64,000 nucleotides of DNA from an uncultured Bacteroidota bacterium (GCA_937129385.1 CAKZNC010000220.1:96483-160482); one strand, 5' to 3'; positions 1 through 8,872 are shown, numbered from the stretch's first letter. Notes: generated by a model from the sequence alone, not told the origin. Program-made: numbers and translations.

Positions 1-32
1 TGATATATCAGGATTATTATTATACTTGAAAC

Positions 33-863
33 ATGATCTTAAAGAAATTACAATTTCTGCTTTTGCCGGTGATCTTCACCTCATGTCTGAAGACGCCTGA
101 CGAGGAGGTCTATTTCTTAAGTGAGATCTATTTCCCTGAAATCAAATATAAGACCGGACAACTTGATTCCGTCTACAGGTCTGAATTCTGGATCAACATC
201 ATTGATTTTGGAAACCAGGAAGATTACGACGCAGGTTTTATCGATTTTGCCCGGCACATTCCGCTTGAAAGGCTTGTGGATTCGAGCGGGTACCTGGTCA
301 ACCAGGGGAAAGTGATCACTGCCAATTACGATGATCAGTGGCCGTTCATTGTCTACTCCTCCTCAAATGATACCATTGCCTTTCATATTGCACATCTGAT
401 CCAGGCATTGGGCTATTCCCGTGTATATTTTTATGAGGGAGGGCCGGACGACTGGCAGGAACACGGGGCTGCCCTGAACCTCACCTACAAAGGGTTTATG
501 GACTGGTACAACACCCACCATCCCTTCACAGACACGCTGCAATTCCTTGTGGATGTACAGCCCGAAAGCTGGTACAACGGCTCCGGTCCGCTTGAAGGTC
601 ATATTCCCGGCGCCATCAATATTCCTGCAGGGACGGTTGCTGACACCCTGGACAATGAGCTTGTATTGGTTGATGACGGCAAGGCGCTCACCGATACCAT
701 CCCGTATGATATTTCGAAAATTGTGGTCTACAGTTCCCGTGAATGTCTGTCAAAGGAGCATGCATTCCTCGAAGCGGCCCAACAACTCGGATACAATCAA
801 TTGTACCGGTTCCCTTCCGGTTATGAAACCTGGAAAGAAAAAGGAAATGCCTTTGAGAACTAG
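33..863 (+). CDS. Rhodanese-fold (tandem) lipoprotein, probably non-catalytic
   Basis: A 276-residue protein with a lipoprotein signal whose lipobox ends FTSC (Cys18), so it is probably membrane-anchored outside the cytoplasm. Two rhodanese-like repeats can be seen: each has a hydrophobic strand, a loop, a helix ending in LGY, then a segment like YEGGPDDW or FPSGYETW. Family members move sulfur through a Cys placed right after the strand. Here both loops have Ser there (IVYSSSND and VVYSSREC), and the only nearby Cys is four residues later in repeat 2. Sulfurtransferase activity is therefore doubtful. The 3' end overlaps the next gene by 17 bp. A weak promoter-like TATACTTG lies at 21-28. Confidence 0.75.
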   Translation: MILKKLQFLLLPVIFTSCLKTPDEEVYFLSEIYFPEIKYKTGQLDSVYRSEFWINIIDFGNQEDYDAGFIDFARHIPLERLVDSSGYLVNQGKVITANYDDQWPFIVYSSSNDTIAFHIAHLIQALGYSRVYFYEGGPDDWQEHGAALNLTYKGFMDWYNTHHPFTDTLQFLVDVQPESWYNGSGPLEGHIPGAINIPAGTVADTLDNELVLVDDGKALTDTIPYDISKIVVYSSRECLSKEHAFLEAAQQLGYNQLYRFPSGYETWKEKGNAFEN

Positions 864-1956
864 ATTTCGAACATCATTGTTTGTTGTGCTGATTGTGCAG
901 TGCTGTCTTTTGTCTTCCTGTAATAATGAAGATGCTGAAGCGGACCTGCTGATCGATAATTTTTTACAAAAACATCATTACTTCAATGCTTCAGAAGACG
1001 TCTACGGCAGTTACAAATTGAATTTTGGAGTTGAAGCCATGATTACCTATAGTATCATTTCAGGTAAACAAGATTATATTCCTGATATTGAAAGGTTTTT
1101 CTTGAACAGAGGTTACGAATTTGATGACACTGTTCCGTACCATTCAATCCCATTTTCAGATCCTTTTTATGCGTTTTATCTGTTGAGAAACGATGTGTCA
1201 TTTACTGCTCCTTATGTGTACGAATGTAAAAGGATGTTCGAGGAGGTCAGCAGGACCAAAGAGGGGGCTATCTGCATCCATCACGAAGGCAGGGATGCCG
1301 TACTGATAGATTACCTCCAGGACTATGCCTCCCGTATGGCAAGGCTGGGGATGATCACTGGCAACGAGGCTTATTACGAGGAGTGCGTTTCACAATTTGA
1401 AATCTACCGGCAATTGCTCAGGGATGAACAAAGCGGACTTTACAGCCAGGGACGAGGATGGCTGGAGGATACCCTGGAAACTTCGCCGGGTGCCTGGTCA
1501 AGAGGACAGGGCTGGCTGATAAGGGGTATGGTAAATTCACTGGAGTGTATTCCCTGTAAAACGGAAGCATATGATCGCCTTCAGGAGATTCTTGCAGAAT
1601 TTGCAGATGCACTTCTCTGTCGCCAGGATGAGGCCGGCATGTGGCACACCCTTCCGCATCTCGATTTCGAGTCGAGTGAACCCGAGGTAAGCGGGACCTC
1701 CATGATCTCATATTACATTGCAAAAGCAGTGAATGCCGGAATGTTGAAAGGAAGTCAATACACAAAAGCGGCCATAAGAGCCGAACGAGCCATCCATCAA
1801 TACATTGATAATGAGGGGAATATCCTGAATGTTTCGCCAGGCCCCGGCCCTTTGAGGGAAATCCAAAGTTACAGGCTGCCGGGAAAGACAAATGATGGTC
1901 ATGGATTTCCGGCTGTTCTGCTTGGCTTATCCGGCAGATTTCTGGTGGAAGAATAG
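847..1956 (+). CDS. Lipoprotein glycoside hydrolase, family 88/105-like
   Basis: A 369-residue protein resembling unsaturated rhamnogalacturonyl/glucuronyl hydrolases (GH88/GH105, YteR type), which remove the unsaturated uronic sugar left by polysaccharide lyases. The motif GAWSRGQGW matches the family's WxRGxGW signature, and an earlier Asp in the LIDYLQ segment may be the catalytic one (inference). The (alpha/alpha)6 pattern and length fit. A lipobox LSSC (Cys25) predicts lipid anchoring. The track ORF begins at 547, but the signal peptide starts at the ATG at 847, preceded by AAAGGAA. It overlaps the rhodanese-like gene by 17 bp, which suggests coupling. No SusC/SusD or lyase gene is nearby, so the substrate is unknown. 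Confidence 0.8.
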   Translation: MPLRTRFRTSLFVVLIVQCCLLSSCNNEDAEADLLIDNFLQKHHYFNASEDVYGSYKLNFGVEAMITYSIISGKQDYIPDIERFFLNRGYEFDDTVPYHSIPFSDPFYAFYLLRNDVSFTAPYVYECKRMFEEVSRTKEGAICIHHEGRDAVLIDYLQDYASRMARLGMITGNEAYYEECVSQFEIYRQLLRDEQSGLYSQGRGWLEDTLETSPGAWSRGQGWLIRGMVNSLECIPCKTEAYDRLQEILAEFADALLCRQDEAGMWHTLPHLDFESSEPEVSGTSMISYYIAKAVNAGMLKGSQYTKAAIRAERAIHQYIDNEGNILNVSPGPGPLREIQSYRLPGKTNDGHGFPAVLLGLSGRFLVEE

Positions 1957-1974
1957 CCTGACCAGCTTTTGTAA

Positions 1975-2547
1975 TTACTCTATTTTCAGTTCATATTTAG
2001 AAAGAAGACCCGGTAATCCTTCAGGACTGACCCTTGCGTTGTGAATGTAATTGGTTTCCGGGTCAATGATGAAATTTTCTGCAGTTCGCAGGTCGGTTTT
2101 TTCAAGGATGGTGTTGTCAAAAATTGCATGGTACAGATCTGATTTCCGAAAGACTGAACCTGTGAGGTCTGCCCCGGTGAAATCGACTTCCTGCATATTG
2201 CACTCATTGAAGAGTGTAGAGGGAATCTTCAGTCCGTGAAAGGAGGACAATTGCAATAGGCATCTTTCAAACCGAAATGAGAGAAGCATTTGATTACACT
2301 GCTCAAAATGAGTACCGGTCATTTTACAATTCCTGAAAACTGCTTCCTGCAAAGTGGTGTTTTTAAGACTGGCCAGACCGAGGTTACATTGCTCAAACAC
2401 GCAACCGATGAATACCCGCTCAGACAGGTTACATTCACTGAAGTCACAGGACAAAAATTCACAATCTTCATAAACACCTTCGGGAAGTTGATTTCTTGTA
2501 AAATCTGTACCCTCGAAAGTCTGGTTCTCAATGATATTATCTGCCAT
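1975..2547 (-). CDS. Pentapeptide repeat protein (Qnr/McbG-like)
   Basis: A 190-residue protein made almost entirely of A(D/N)LXX-type pentapeptides (for example CDFSECNLS, VDFTGADLTGSVF), which fold as a right-handed quadrilateral beta-helix. The uninterrupted single domain and the C-terminal LLSKYELKIE resemble the Qnr-like cytosolic family. Qnr and McbG members mimic DNA and protect gyrase from poisons, but most chromosomal homologues have no shown function, so resistance should not be assumed. It has no signal peptide. It lies 10 bp after the DinB-like gene, probably the last gene of a short minus-strand operon, and converges with the GH105-like gene. Confidence 0.85.
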   Translation of the reverse strand: MADNIIENQTFEGTDFTRNQLPEGVYEDCEFLSCDFSECNLSERVFIGCVFEQCNLGLASLKNTTLQEAVFRNCKMTGTHFEQCNQMLLSFRFERCLLQLSSFHGLKIPSTLFNECNMQEVDFTGADLTGSVFRKSDLYHAIFDNTILEKTDLRTAENFIIDPETNYIHNARVSPEGLPGLLSKYELKIE

Positions 2548-2557
2548 CAGTCTATGT

Positions 2558-3043
2558 TTACCGGTTTATCAACTCATCGATCTCGTCCAGATGCAGGTTA
2601 AAGTGGCGGAGAAAATCAACCACCATATCATGGAGTGTGACGCTATGGCCCGGAGCATTTATCCAGGCTCGTTCCAGGTTTTCTTCTCCAATATTTCGAA
2701 TCACATGCACCAGGTGCAGATGACTGTATTCCCATAAGCCCAGGAGGATCTTCCAGTCCTCATCCTGGAATTTTTGAATAGCGATCCACCTGTCGTTGTT
2801 TCCATTGGTTGCATAGTTCGGGAAATCTACCGGGCTCCTCCTGTATTGAAGATGGACGATCCTGTGCGTATTGTTTGAAGCAGAATCGATCATGTGTCCG
2901 ATGATCTGCTTAATGGAACGTCCCTGGCTGTTCCTTCTTGCATTGAGCACTTCGGATTCCAGGTTTTCAAGTCTGGATTTATATTTTGGAAGCAGTGCTG
3001 ATACTCCTTCAATTACCGGCACAAATTCTTCGGTTATGGCCAT
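2558..3043 (-). CDS. DinB-fold family protein
   Basis: A 161-residue protein of the DinB/YfiT four-helix metal-binding superfamily. Three well-placed histidines can form the usual metal site: His50 in IIGHMIDSA and His147/His151 in RHFNLHLDE. Members include bacillithiol S-transferases and thiol-dependent hydrolases, as well as many DNA-damage-inducible proteins of unknown activity, so no reaction is assigned. It is soluble, with no signal peptide. It lies between the YbjQ pair (55 bp upstream) and the pentapeptide protein (10 bp downstream), all on the minus strand and probably co-transcribed. Confidence 0.8.
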   Translation of the reverse strand: MAITEEFVPVIEGVSALLPKYKSRLENLESEVLNARRNSQGRSIKQIIGHMIDSASNNTHRIVHLQYRRSPVDFPNYATNGNNDRWIAIQKFQDEDWKILLGLWEYSHLHLVHVIRNIGEENLERAWINAPGHSVTLHDMVVDFLRHFNLHLDEIDELINR

Positions 3044-3098
3044 TCGGATTATTTTACCAGGCTGCCTGTCGCGTTCCTGAGGTACACTGCAGGCCGCC

Positions 3099-3233
3099 TC
3101 AATTGTCCCTGTTCTCGAAATTCTCTTTCTTCCTGATCTCTATTCTCCTGAAGACCAGGTATACCAGGAGAACGGCAGCAATTACAAGCCCGACTCCCTC
3201 AATGATCATGATCAGTTTAGCAAGCCCCGGCAT
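3099..3233 (-). CDS. Small single-span membrane protein downstream of ybjQ
   Basis: A 44-residue ORF, too short for the track, that begins MPGLAKLIMIIEGVG. It has one hydrophobic helix (about residues 6-27) followed by a strongly charged tail (RRIEIRKKENFENRDN). This fits an inner-membrane protein with a cytoplasmic tail. Its ATG comes one base after the ybjQ stop (TAA-T-ATG), a typical arrangement for translational coupling, which is the main reason to think it is real. No function is recognised. It may anchor or partner the YbjQ protein (inference). Confidence 0.6.
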   Translation of the reverse strand: MPGLAKLIMIIEGVGLVIAAVLLVYLVFRRIEIRKKENFENRDN

Positions 3234-3234
3234 A

Positions 3235-3549
3235 TTACTTAAACTTCACGGCTGTTCCATAAGCCAGTATCTCAGCTGCACCCTGTGTTACCATCGAGGT
3301 GGCGAGCCTGATATTAATGATTGCATCGGCACCAAGTCTTTCAGCATCCTCCTTCATTCTCAGGAGCGCCTGTTCCCTTGATTCTGCCTGCAATTTTGTG
3401 TATTCTTCGATCTCCCCGCCCACGAGATTCTTCAGCCCTGCAAATATATCGCGCCCGATATTCCGGGCCCTGACTGTACTTCCCCGGGCTATTCCAAGAA
3501 TCTCGGCGATCTCTTTTCCCGGAACAAAATCGGTTGTTGTATGTATCAT
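3235..3549 (-). CDS. YbjQ/UPF0145 family protein
   Basis: A 104-residue protein of the YbjQ (UPF0145, DUF74) family, which forms pentameric rings and is often labelled heavy-metal-binding without firm biochemical proof. Family hallmarks seen are TTTDFVPG at the N-terminus, the central RNIGRDIFAGLKNLVGGE, and GADAIINIRL near the end. Length is typical. It is cytoplasmic, with no membrane segment of its own, and is followed at once by a tiny membrane-protein ORF. It sits 160 bp after the sirtuin gene, a gap long enough to hold its own promoter, though I found no perfect consensus there. Confidence 0.88.
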   Translation of the reverse strand: MIHTTTDFVPGKEIAEILGIARGSTVRARNIGRDIFAGLKNLVGGEIEEYTKLQAESREQALLRMKEDAERLGADAIINIRLATSMVTQGAAEILAYGTAVKFK

Positions 3550-3708
3550 TGGTTTAAAATTTGAATGATCAGATAATCAATTCAATTTCTCTGATCGTGG
3601 AGTTTCAATGCAATGGATATTGTTACAATTATCCGTAATAAAGATATGAAGAATTGAGATGAAGCGTGTAATATTATTACAAAAGATTATTTTCGGACAG
3701 GCATACAA

Positions 3709-4404
3709 TCAACCTTTCATTTCCTGGCCGATCATCCTGATGAAGTCCCCGATACCTTCCGTTGCCTTTTTATTGATAAAAGTAACATTCATGCTATCTA
3801 TTCCCACGGGCTCTCCGGGGTCGATGACATAAACCGGTGTTCCCGGGCGGCAAAAATTCATCAGTCCTGCGGCGGGATATACATTCAGGGAGGTGCCAAT
3901 GATGAGCAGAATATCAGCCTCATTGACAATGGGCACTGCCCTTTCCATTTCGGGAACCTGTTCACCAAACCATACAATATGCGGACGGAGCTGATGACCG
4001 TTCTCTGAAAAATCTCCTTCATTCAGTTCCCATCCATCGATCTCATAAACATCATTTTCATTTACTGTGCAACGTGCTTTTCTTAATTCTCCGTGCAGGT
4101 GAAGTACCCGTGTTGATCCGGCGCGTTCGTGAAGGTCATCAATATTCTGTGTAATGATCTCCACTTTGAATTTTTTCTCCAGCCTGGCCAGGGCCAGGTG
4201 CGCTTCATTGGGCTTCGCTTTCAGCAGGTCTCTTCTTCGTTCATTATAGAACCGGATGACCAGGGGACGGTTTTTTTCCCATGCCATGGGACTTGCCACT
4301 TCGGTAACGTCATGTTCTTCCCATAATCCACCATGGTCACGGAAGGTCTTGATCCCGCTTTCTGCACTGATACCAGAGCCAGAAAGTACCACCAGTCTTT
4401 TCAT
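3709..4404 (-). CDS. cobB: NAD-dependent protein deacylase (sirtuin, SIRT5/CobB class)
   Basis: A 231-residue sirtuin that removes acyl groups from lysines using NAD. Visible motifs are GSGISAESGI (NAD loop, residues 9-18), TQNIDDLHERAG, and the catalytic His104 in HLHGEL. Tyr53 and Arg56 in FYNERRR match the pair that lets class III sirtuins accept succinyl/malonyl groups, so desuccinylase activity is likely. The two CxxC zinc pairs are missing: only Cys112 remains in that stretch, so the small domain probably folds without zinc. It is divergent from dnaG across about 158 bp. Confidence 0.88.
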   Translation of the reverse strand: MKRLVVLSGSGISAESGIKTFRDHGGLWEEHDVTEVASPMAWEKNRPLVIRFYNERRRDLLKAKPNEAHLALARLEKKFKVEIITQNIDDLHERAGSTRVLHLHGELRKARCTVNENDVYEIDGWELNEGDFSENGHQLRPHIVWFGEQVPEMERAVPIVNEADILLIIGTSLNVYPAAGLMNFCRPGTPVYVIDPGEPVGIDSMNVTFINKKATEGIGDFIRMIGQEMKG

Positions 4405-4562
4405 AGGCTTCTTCGCTTTTTTCGGTTAAGTCGCACCAGGAACGCCAGGTTTTATGCAACGCTTATTGTTTCTCCTTCCCGTAAAAATAGGTTATTTCTG
4501 AAACTTTAACTAATTTTAAATGTTGGAATCAATGTTAAAAACCCTGATTTACTGATTGTTAC

Positions 4563-6503
4563 ATGATAAGCCAGGAAACGGTAAATAAAATATTTGATAC
4601 GGTAGACATTGTAGATGTCGTTTCCGATTTTGTAACATTGAAGAAATCCGGAGCCAACTACAAGGGGCTGAGTCCGTTTACCAATGAAAAGACGCCTTCG
4701 TTCATGGTTTCTCCGAGCAAGGGGATTTTCAAGGATTTCAGCTCCGGAAAGGGTGGTAATGCGGTTGGTTTTCTCATGGAACATGAAAAGCTTTCTTACC
4801 CCGAGGCTCTGCAATACCTGGCCCGCAAGTACAACATAGATATCGAGGAGACAGAGCTCACCCCCGAGGAGATCCAGCAAAGAAATGAACGTGAAAGTCT
4901 GCTTGCGGTCACCCAATATGCAGCAAAGTTTTTCAAGCAACAGCTCAGTACTTCTGAAGGGAAGGCCGTTGGATTCAGTTACCTGAGGCAGCGAGGTTTC
5001 CGGGAGGATATCATCGAGAAATTTTTGATTGGTTACAGTCCGGAAGACCGCAAGGCGCTGACAAACAGCGCGGTGAAGGCGGGATACAAGAAGGAGTTCC
5101 TGGTCAAAACAGGATTGACCATTCAGAAAGAGGATTACGAATTTGACCGGTTTGCGGGCCGGATCATTTTTCCCATTCATGGAATTTCGGGAAATGTCAT
5201 CGGTTTTGGTGGTCGGACCCTGAAGTCTGACAAGAACACGGCGAAATACCTCAACTCTCCTGAATCGGATATATATCACAAGAGCCGGGTCTTGTACGGA
5301 TTGTTCCAGGCCAAAAAGAGCATTGTCAATCATAACAGGTGTTTCCTGGTAGAGGGGTACACCGATGTGATCGCCCTGCACCAGGCCGGTATTGAAAACG
5401 TGGTGTCTTCTTCCGGAACTGCGCTGACGAGCGAACAGATCAGGCTGATCAAGCGGTTCAGCGAAAACATCACTGTCCTGTACGATGGTGACGAAGCCGG
5501 ACTGAAAGCCTCTTTCAGGGGAATTGACATGATCCTTGAGGAGGGGTTGAATGTCAAGGTGCTCCTTTTCCCCGAGGGGGAAGATCCGGATTCATTTTCC
5601 CAGGATAAAAGTGCCACTGAGTTCACGGAGTATATCAATGAAAACGAGCAGGATTTCATTACCTTCAAAACCCGGGTTCTCATTGCTGATACGAAAGATG
5701 ACCCCATCAAGCGGGCAAATATGATCACAGATATCGTTCGATCTGTCGCGGTTATTCCCGACGGGATCAAGCGGTCGGTTTATCTCAAGGAATGCAGTCT
5801 CTTGCTTGATGTGGAAGAGCGTGTACTGTATACCGAGGTAAACAAGATCCGTCAGAAGCGCAGGGAGCAGGCCTGGAAAAAGGAGCGCACCTCCACTCCA
5901 GATCAGCTGGAAGTGCCGCGACAACCTACCGTTCCCTCATTTGTAAAAAATGTATATTCTGAGATCGAAGAGCGGGAGATCATCTATTTCCTTTTGAAAT
6001 TCGGCAACAGGGCTTTGAAAATATCCGGGGAAGAAAATGCCGATATTAACGTAGCCCAGTATATCATCAGGGAGATCCAGAATGATGATCTTCAGTTTAC
6101 AAACCTGGTATACAAACAGGTCTTCGAGGATGTAAAAGCGATGATAGAATCGGGGAAAGAGATCACGGAACGGGTTTTCACTTTTCACGACAATAAAGAA
6201 GTACAGGACCTCGCAGTGGATATTGTTACATCGAAATATGAACTCAGCAAGGTATGGAAAAGAAAGGAGTCCTATATTGAACTTCCGGGAGAAAATCTTG
6301 GTGTTGAGGTGCCCAAAGCCCTGCTGCTGTATAAACTCCGCGTTGTCGGAATGGCGCTCGAAGAGCTCCGTAAGCAAATCGGTGAAGCTGAAAAGAAAAA
6401 GGAGGATGATCGCGTAATGGAGCTGATGTTGAGGCTCCGTGACCTGGAGGCTGCCAAGAATGAGCTCTCCACAGTCATTGGGGAGCGCATCATTCTCAAT
6501 TGA
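4563..6503 (+). CDS. dnaG: DNA primase DnaG with degenerate zinc ribbon
   Basis: A 646-residue primase that makes RNA primers for replication. It shows an N-terminal zinc-ribbon fold, the RNA polymerase core with the Toprim motifs EGYTDVIALH and DGDEAG, and a C-terminal helicase-interaction region (from about residue 440). The four zinc ligands are replaced: the usual CPFHNEK...CFGCG reads SPFTNEK...DFSSG (Ser37, Thr40, Asp58, Ser61). The surrounding residues (EKTPSF, GKGGNAV) are well kept, so this is substitution within a retained fold rather than decay. I recall a similar pattern in flavobacterial DnaG. It ends 11 bp from the convergent pbpC. Confidence 0.95.
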   Translation: MISQETVNKIFDTVDIVDVVSDFVTLKKSGANYKGLSPFTNEKTPSFMVSPSKGIFKDFSSGKGGNAVGFLMEHEKLSYPEALQYLARKYNIDIEETELTPEEIQQRNERESLLAVTQYAAKFFKQQLSTSEGKAVGFSYLRQRGFREDIIEKFLIGYSPEDRKALTNSAVKAGYKKEFLVKTGLTIQKEDYEFDRFAGRIIFPIHGISGNVIGFGGRTLKSDKNTAKYLNSPESDIYHKSRVLYGLFQAKKSIVNHNRCFLVEGYTDVIALHQAGIENVVSSSGTALTSEQIRLIKRFSENITVLYDGDEAGLKASFRGIDMILEEGLNVKVLLFPEGEDPDSFSQDKSATEFTEYINENEQDFITFKTRVLIADTKDDPIKRANMITDIVRSVAVIPDGIKRSVYLKECSLLLDVEERVLYTEVNKIRQKRREQAWKKERTSTPDQLEVPRQPTVPSFVKNVYSEIEEREIIYFLLKFGNRALKISGEENADINVAQYIIREIQNDDLQFTNLVYKQVFEDVKAMIESGKEITERVFTFHDNKEVQDLAVDIVTSKYELSKVWKRKESYIELPGENLGVEVPKALLLYKLRVVGMALEELRKQIGEAEKKKEDDRVMELMLRLRDLEAAKNELSTVIGERIILN

Positions 6504-6514
6504 CATCGTTCTGT

Positions 6515-8863
6515 TTATCTCAATACTTCGAAGACGACCGATTCCTGGTTTCCCTGCTCATCCACAACAGTCATTTTGTGCCTGCCCGGCAAGATATCTG
6601 CCGCAAGTTGGTGCGTCCCTTCCGTCGTACCTATAAAAATTTTATCAATGTGCCAGAAAACCCGTGCAGAGGACTGCCTGTGTGCCACCTCAAAAATCAC
6701 TTTGCCCTTACTGCCATCCAGCTCTCTAGGAATCACCAGGTGGCTGTCCCATTCAGGATATACAATTTCCATTGATTTTACAGACTCGTCCAGGCAGCCC
6801 TCCATGACCGGGGGCAGTTCTTGATAACCTGCAGCATGTCTTTTATAATACCATTCCATCAGCGGGGGTAAAACGAACCATGTTTTTGTTATCATATTGC
6901 TCACCGGGTAGCACCTGCTGTTGACGCGATAAGAACCCGTTGAATCGAGGTGGATCATTTCATGATAGGGGCATGATCGCGATTTCATTCCCCGGGGCAC
7001 TGCCTGGATGGTATCTGTTATTCTGCAGTAAGGCCCGGCAAGATAACCACTGGCGCGACAAATGACTGCATCTGAGAGATCATCCAGGGGAGCTTCGAAC
7101 CAGGTAGTTTCGGGCAGTATACTGAAGAGATCGAACATCAGTGGTGCTGCTGCTGTAATCCCTGAAATTCCGGGTCTGCCCTCTCCATCCGCATTTCCTG
7201 CCCAGACCGCCACGACATATTCAGGTGTCACACCAACAGCCCAGGCGTCTCTGAAGCCATAACTGGTACCGGTTTTCCATGCAATGTTCCTTGTTGATGA
7301 CATTAAATACCACATTGACAATTCCTCTGGTCTGTTTACCTCAAGTAATGATTGAAATGTTAAAAAGATACTTGAGGCAGACAACAGGCCCTCTTCCTGT
7401 TTATCCTTTCTAACAGGACGTGTGTGATCACTATCCAGGTTGGGCATATGGTAGTCGGAGGCAAAATAATTTCCATCGGACTGATTAAAGTGATTGAGCA
7501 CCCTGGCCATACTGCCGTACATACCTGCCAGTTCCCACAATGAAGTTTCAGCCCCGCCAAGAATGAGTGTCAGTCCATAATGTTCGTGGGAGTATTTAAA
7601 GGTTGAGAACCCTATATTCCTGAGCAGGCCCAGGAAAGGGTCTACACCATAATTTTTCAGCATGATCACAGCTGGGATATTGAGGGATCTTTCCAGGGCT
7701 TCATATGCAGGTACTGCTCCTTCATAACCCCTGTCGTAGTTTTTCGGAGCGTAACCGTTGTATCTTACAGGGACATCCGGAACCAATGCAGTTTGTAAAA
7801 TCCGACCGTTATCAAGGATTCCGGCAAAGAGGAACGGTTTAAGAATGGAGCCGGTGCTGCGCACAGACCTGACCACATCCACATCCTCCCCGTCAGATCG
7901 TTTTCCGGGTAGTTTGCTGTTGCCCACGTAGGCCAGCACCTTTCCTGACTCAACCTCCATCACAAGACAGGCCATGTTTTCTATTTCGTTGGCCCGCAGT
8001 ATCTCCTGCCGTATATTGGTCAGTTCATTTACCCTCTCCTGGAGGTCGCGATTGATTGAGGAGTTGAAGCGGTTTCGCTGTTCATCCAGCATCACCTGGT
8101 CTGTGACGTGGGGAGTTAAGTTGGGCAGTGGCAACGGGGCAGATGGCAGGGGTTCCTGCATAGAAAGTCTGCAGGTTTGCTCACTGATCTCTCCTTGCTC
8201 CATTAGCTTTTGGAGCAAGCGGTTTCTTTTTTCAATTAACAGATCCCTGTTCTTCCCTGGATGGATCAACGAAGGGGCATTGGGCAATACGGCAAGAAGA
8301 GCGGATTCGGCCCAGGTGAGGTCACCTGGGGAAGTCCCGAAATATCTCCATGCCGCTGCTTCAATCCCAACCACATTCCCCCCGAAGGGGGCGTTGTTTG
8401 CATAGACGGTCAGGACCTGCTGCTTGCTGTTTGAGAATTCATACCGGAGGGCCAGAAAAGATTCAATCAGTTTTTGCGTCACTGTACGCGGCCGGTTCTT
8501 TCTTGACATCCTGATCACCTGCATGGTAATCGTGCTTCCACCACTTCGGATCTCTCCTGCCCTGATGTTCTGGAGGGCCGCCCGCATCATGCTTGCAGGA
8601 TTGACGCCGGGATGAAAATAAAAATACCTGTCTTCGAAGGAGATCACCGCCCTGGAATACTTCTCCGGCACTGAATCCAGGCCCGGGAATCTCCACTGAC
8701 CATCCTCGGCGATCCTTGCCCCAAGTAATTCCCCATTCCGGTCATATACCACCGTAGAGAGGGGATCATCGAATAGTCTGACTGGAAGAGAAATCCAGAA
8801 CAGGACAAATACAGCGATCAGGCTGAACCAGAAATACCTGTACTTATTCCAGATCCTGTACAT
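6515..8863 (-). CDS. pbpC: Penicillin-binding protein 1C (bifunctional class A PBP)
   Basis: A 782-residue inner-membrane protein with an N-terminal anchor (FSLIAVFVLFWISL). A GT51 transglycosylase domain follows (FEDRYFYFHPGV, RSGGSTITMQ, NNAPFGGNVVG). The transpeptidase domain has its active serine in SILK (Ser339-Lys342), an SLN motif, and KTGT (Lys530). The C-terminal ~90 residues form the beta-rich domain typical of PBP1C. It polymerises and may cross-link peptidoglycan. It starts 9 bp after the alpha-2-macroglobulin gene, the same pairing as yfhM-pbpC in proteobacteria, where the two are thought to act together in envelope defence or repair. Confidence 0.95.
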   Translation of the reverse strand: MYRIWNKYRYFWFSLIAVFVLFWISLPVRLFDDPLSTVVYDRNGELLGARIAEDGQWRFPGLDSVPEKYSRAVISFEDRYFYFHPGVNPASMMRAALQNIRAGEIRSGGSTITMQVIRMSRKNRPRTVTQKLIESFLALRYEFSNSKQQVLTVYANNAPFGGNVVGIEAAAWRYFGTSPGDLTWAESALLAVLPNAPSLIHPGKNRDLLIEKRNRLLQKLMEQGEISEQTCRLSMQEPLPSAPLPLPNLTPHVTDQVMLDEQRNRFNSSINRDLQERVNELTNIRQEILRANEIENMACLVMEVESGKVLAYVGNSKLPGKRSDGEDVDVVRSVRSTGSILKPFLFAGILDNGRILQTALVPDVPVRYNGYAPKNYDRGYEGAVPAYEALERSLNIPAVIMLKNYGVDPFLGLLRNIGFSTFKYSHEHYGLTLILGGAETSLWELAGMYGSMARVLNHFNQSDGNYFASDYHMPNLDSDHTRPVRKDKQEEGLLSASSIFLTFQSLLEVNRPEELSMWYLMSSTRNIAWKTGTSYGFRDAWAVGVTPEYVVAVWAGNADGEGRPGISGITAAAPLMFDLFSILPETTWFEAPLDDLSDAVICRASGYLAGPYCRITDTIQAVPRGMKSRSCPYHEMIHLDSTGSYRVNSRCYPVSNMITKTWFVLPPLMEWYYKRHAAGYQELPPVMEGCLDESVKSMEIVYPEWDSHLVIPRELDGSKGKVIFEVAHRQSSARVFWHIDKIFIGTTEGTHQLAADILPGRHKMTVVDEQGNQESVVFEVLR

Positions 8864-8872
8864 TTCAGCTCA

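Noticed and set aside
547-846. 5' part of the 469-residue track ORF over the GH105-like gene
   Set aside because: It lies in another frame inside the rhodanese-like gene; the signal peptide begins at 847.
4506-5381. 291-residue minus-strand ORF opposite dnaG
   Set aside because: It is an antisense shadow of a conserved gene and has no recognisable features.
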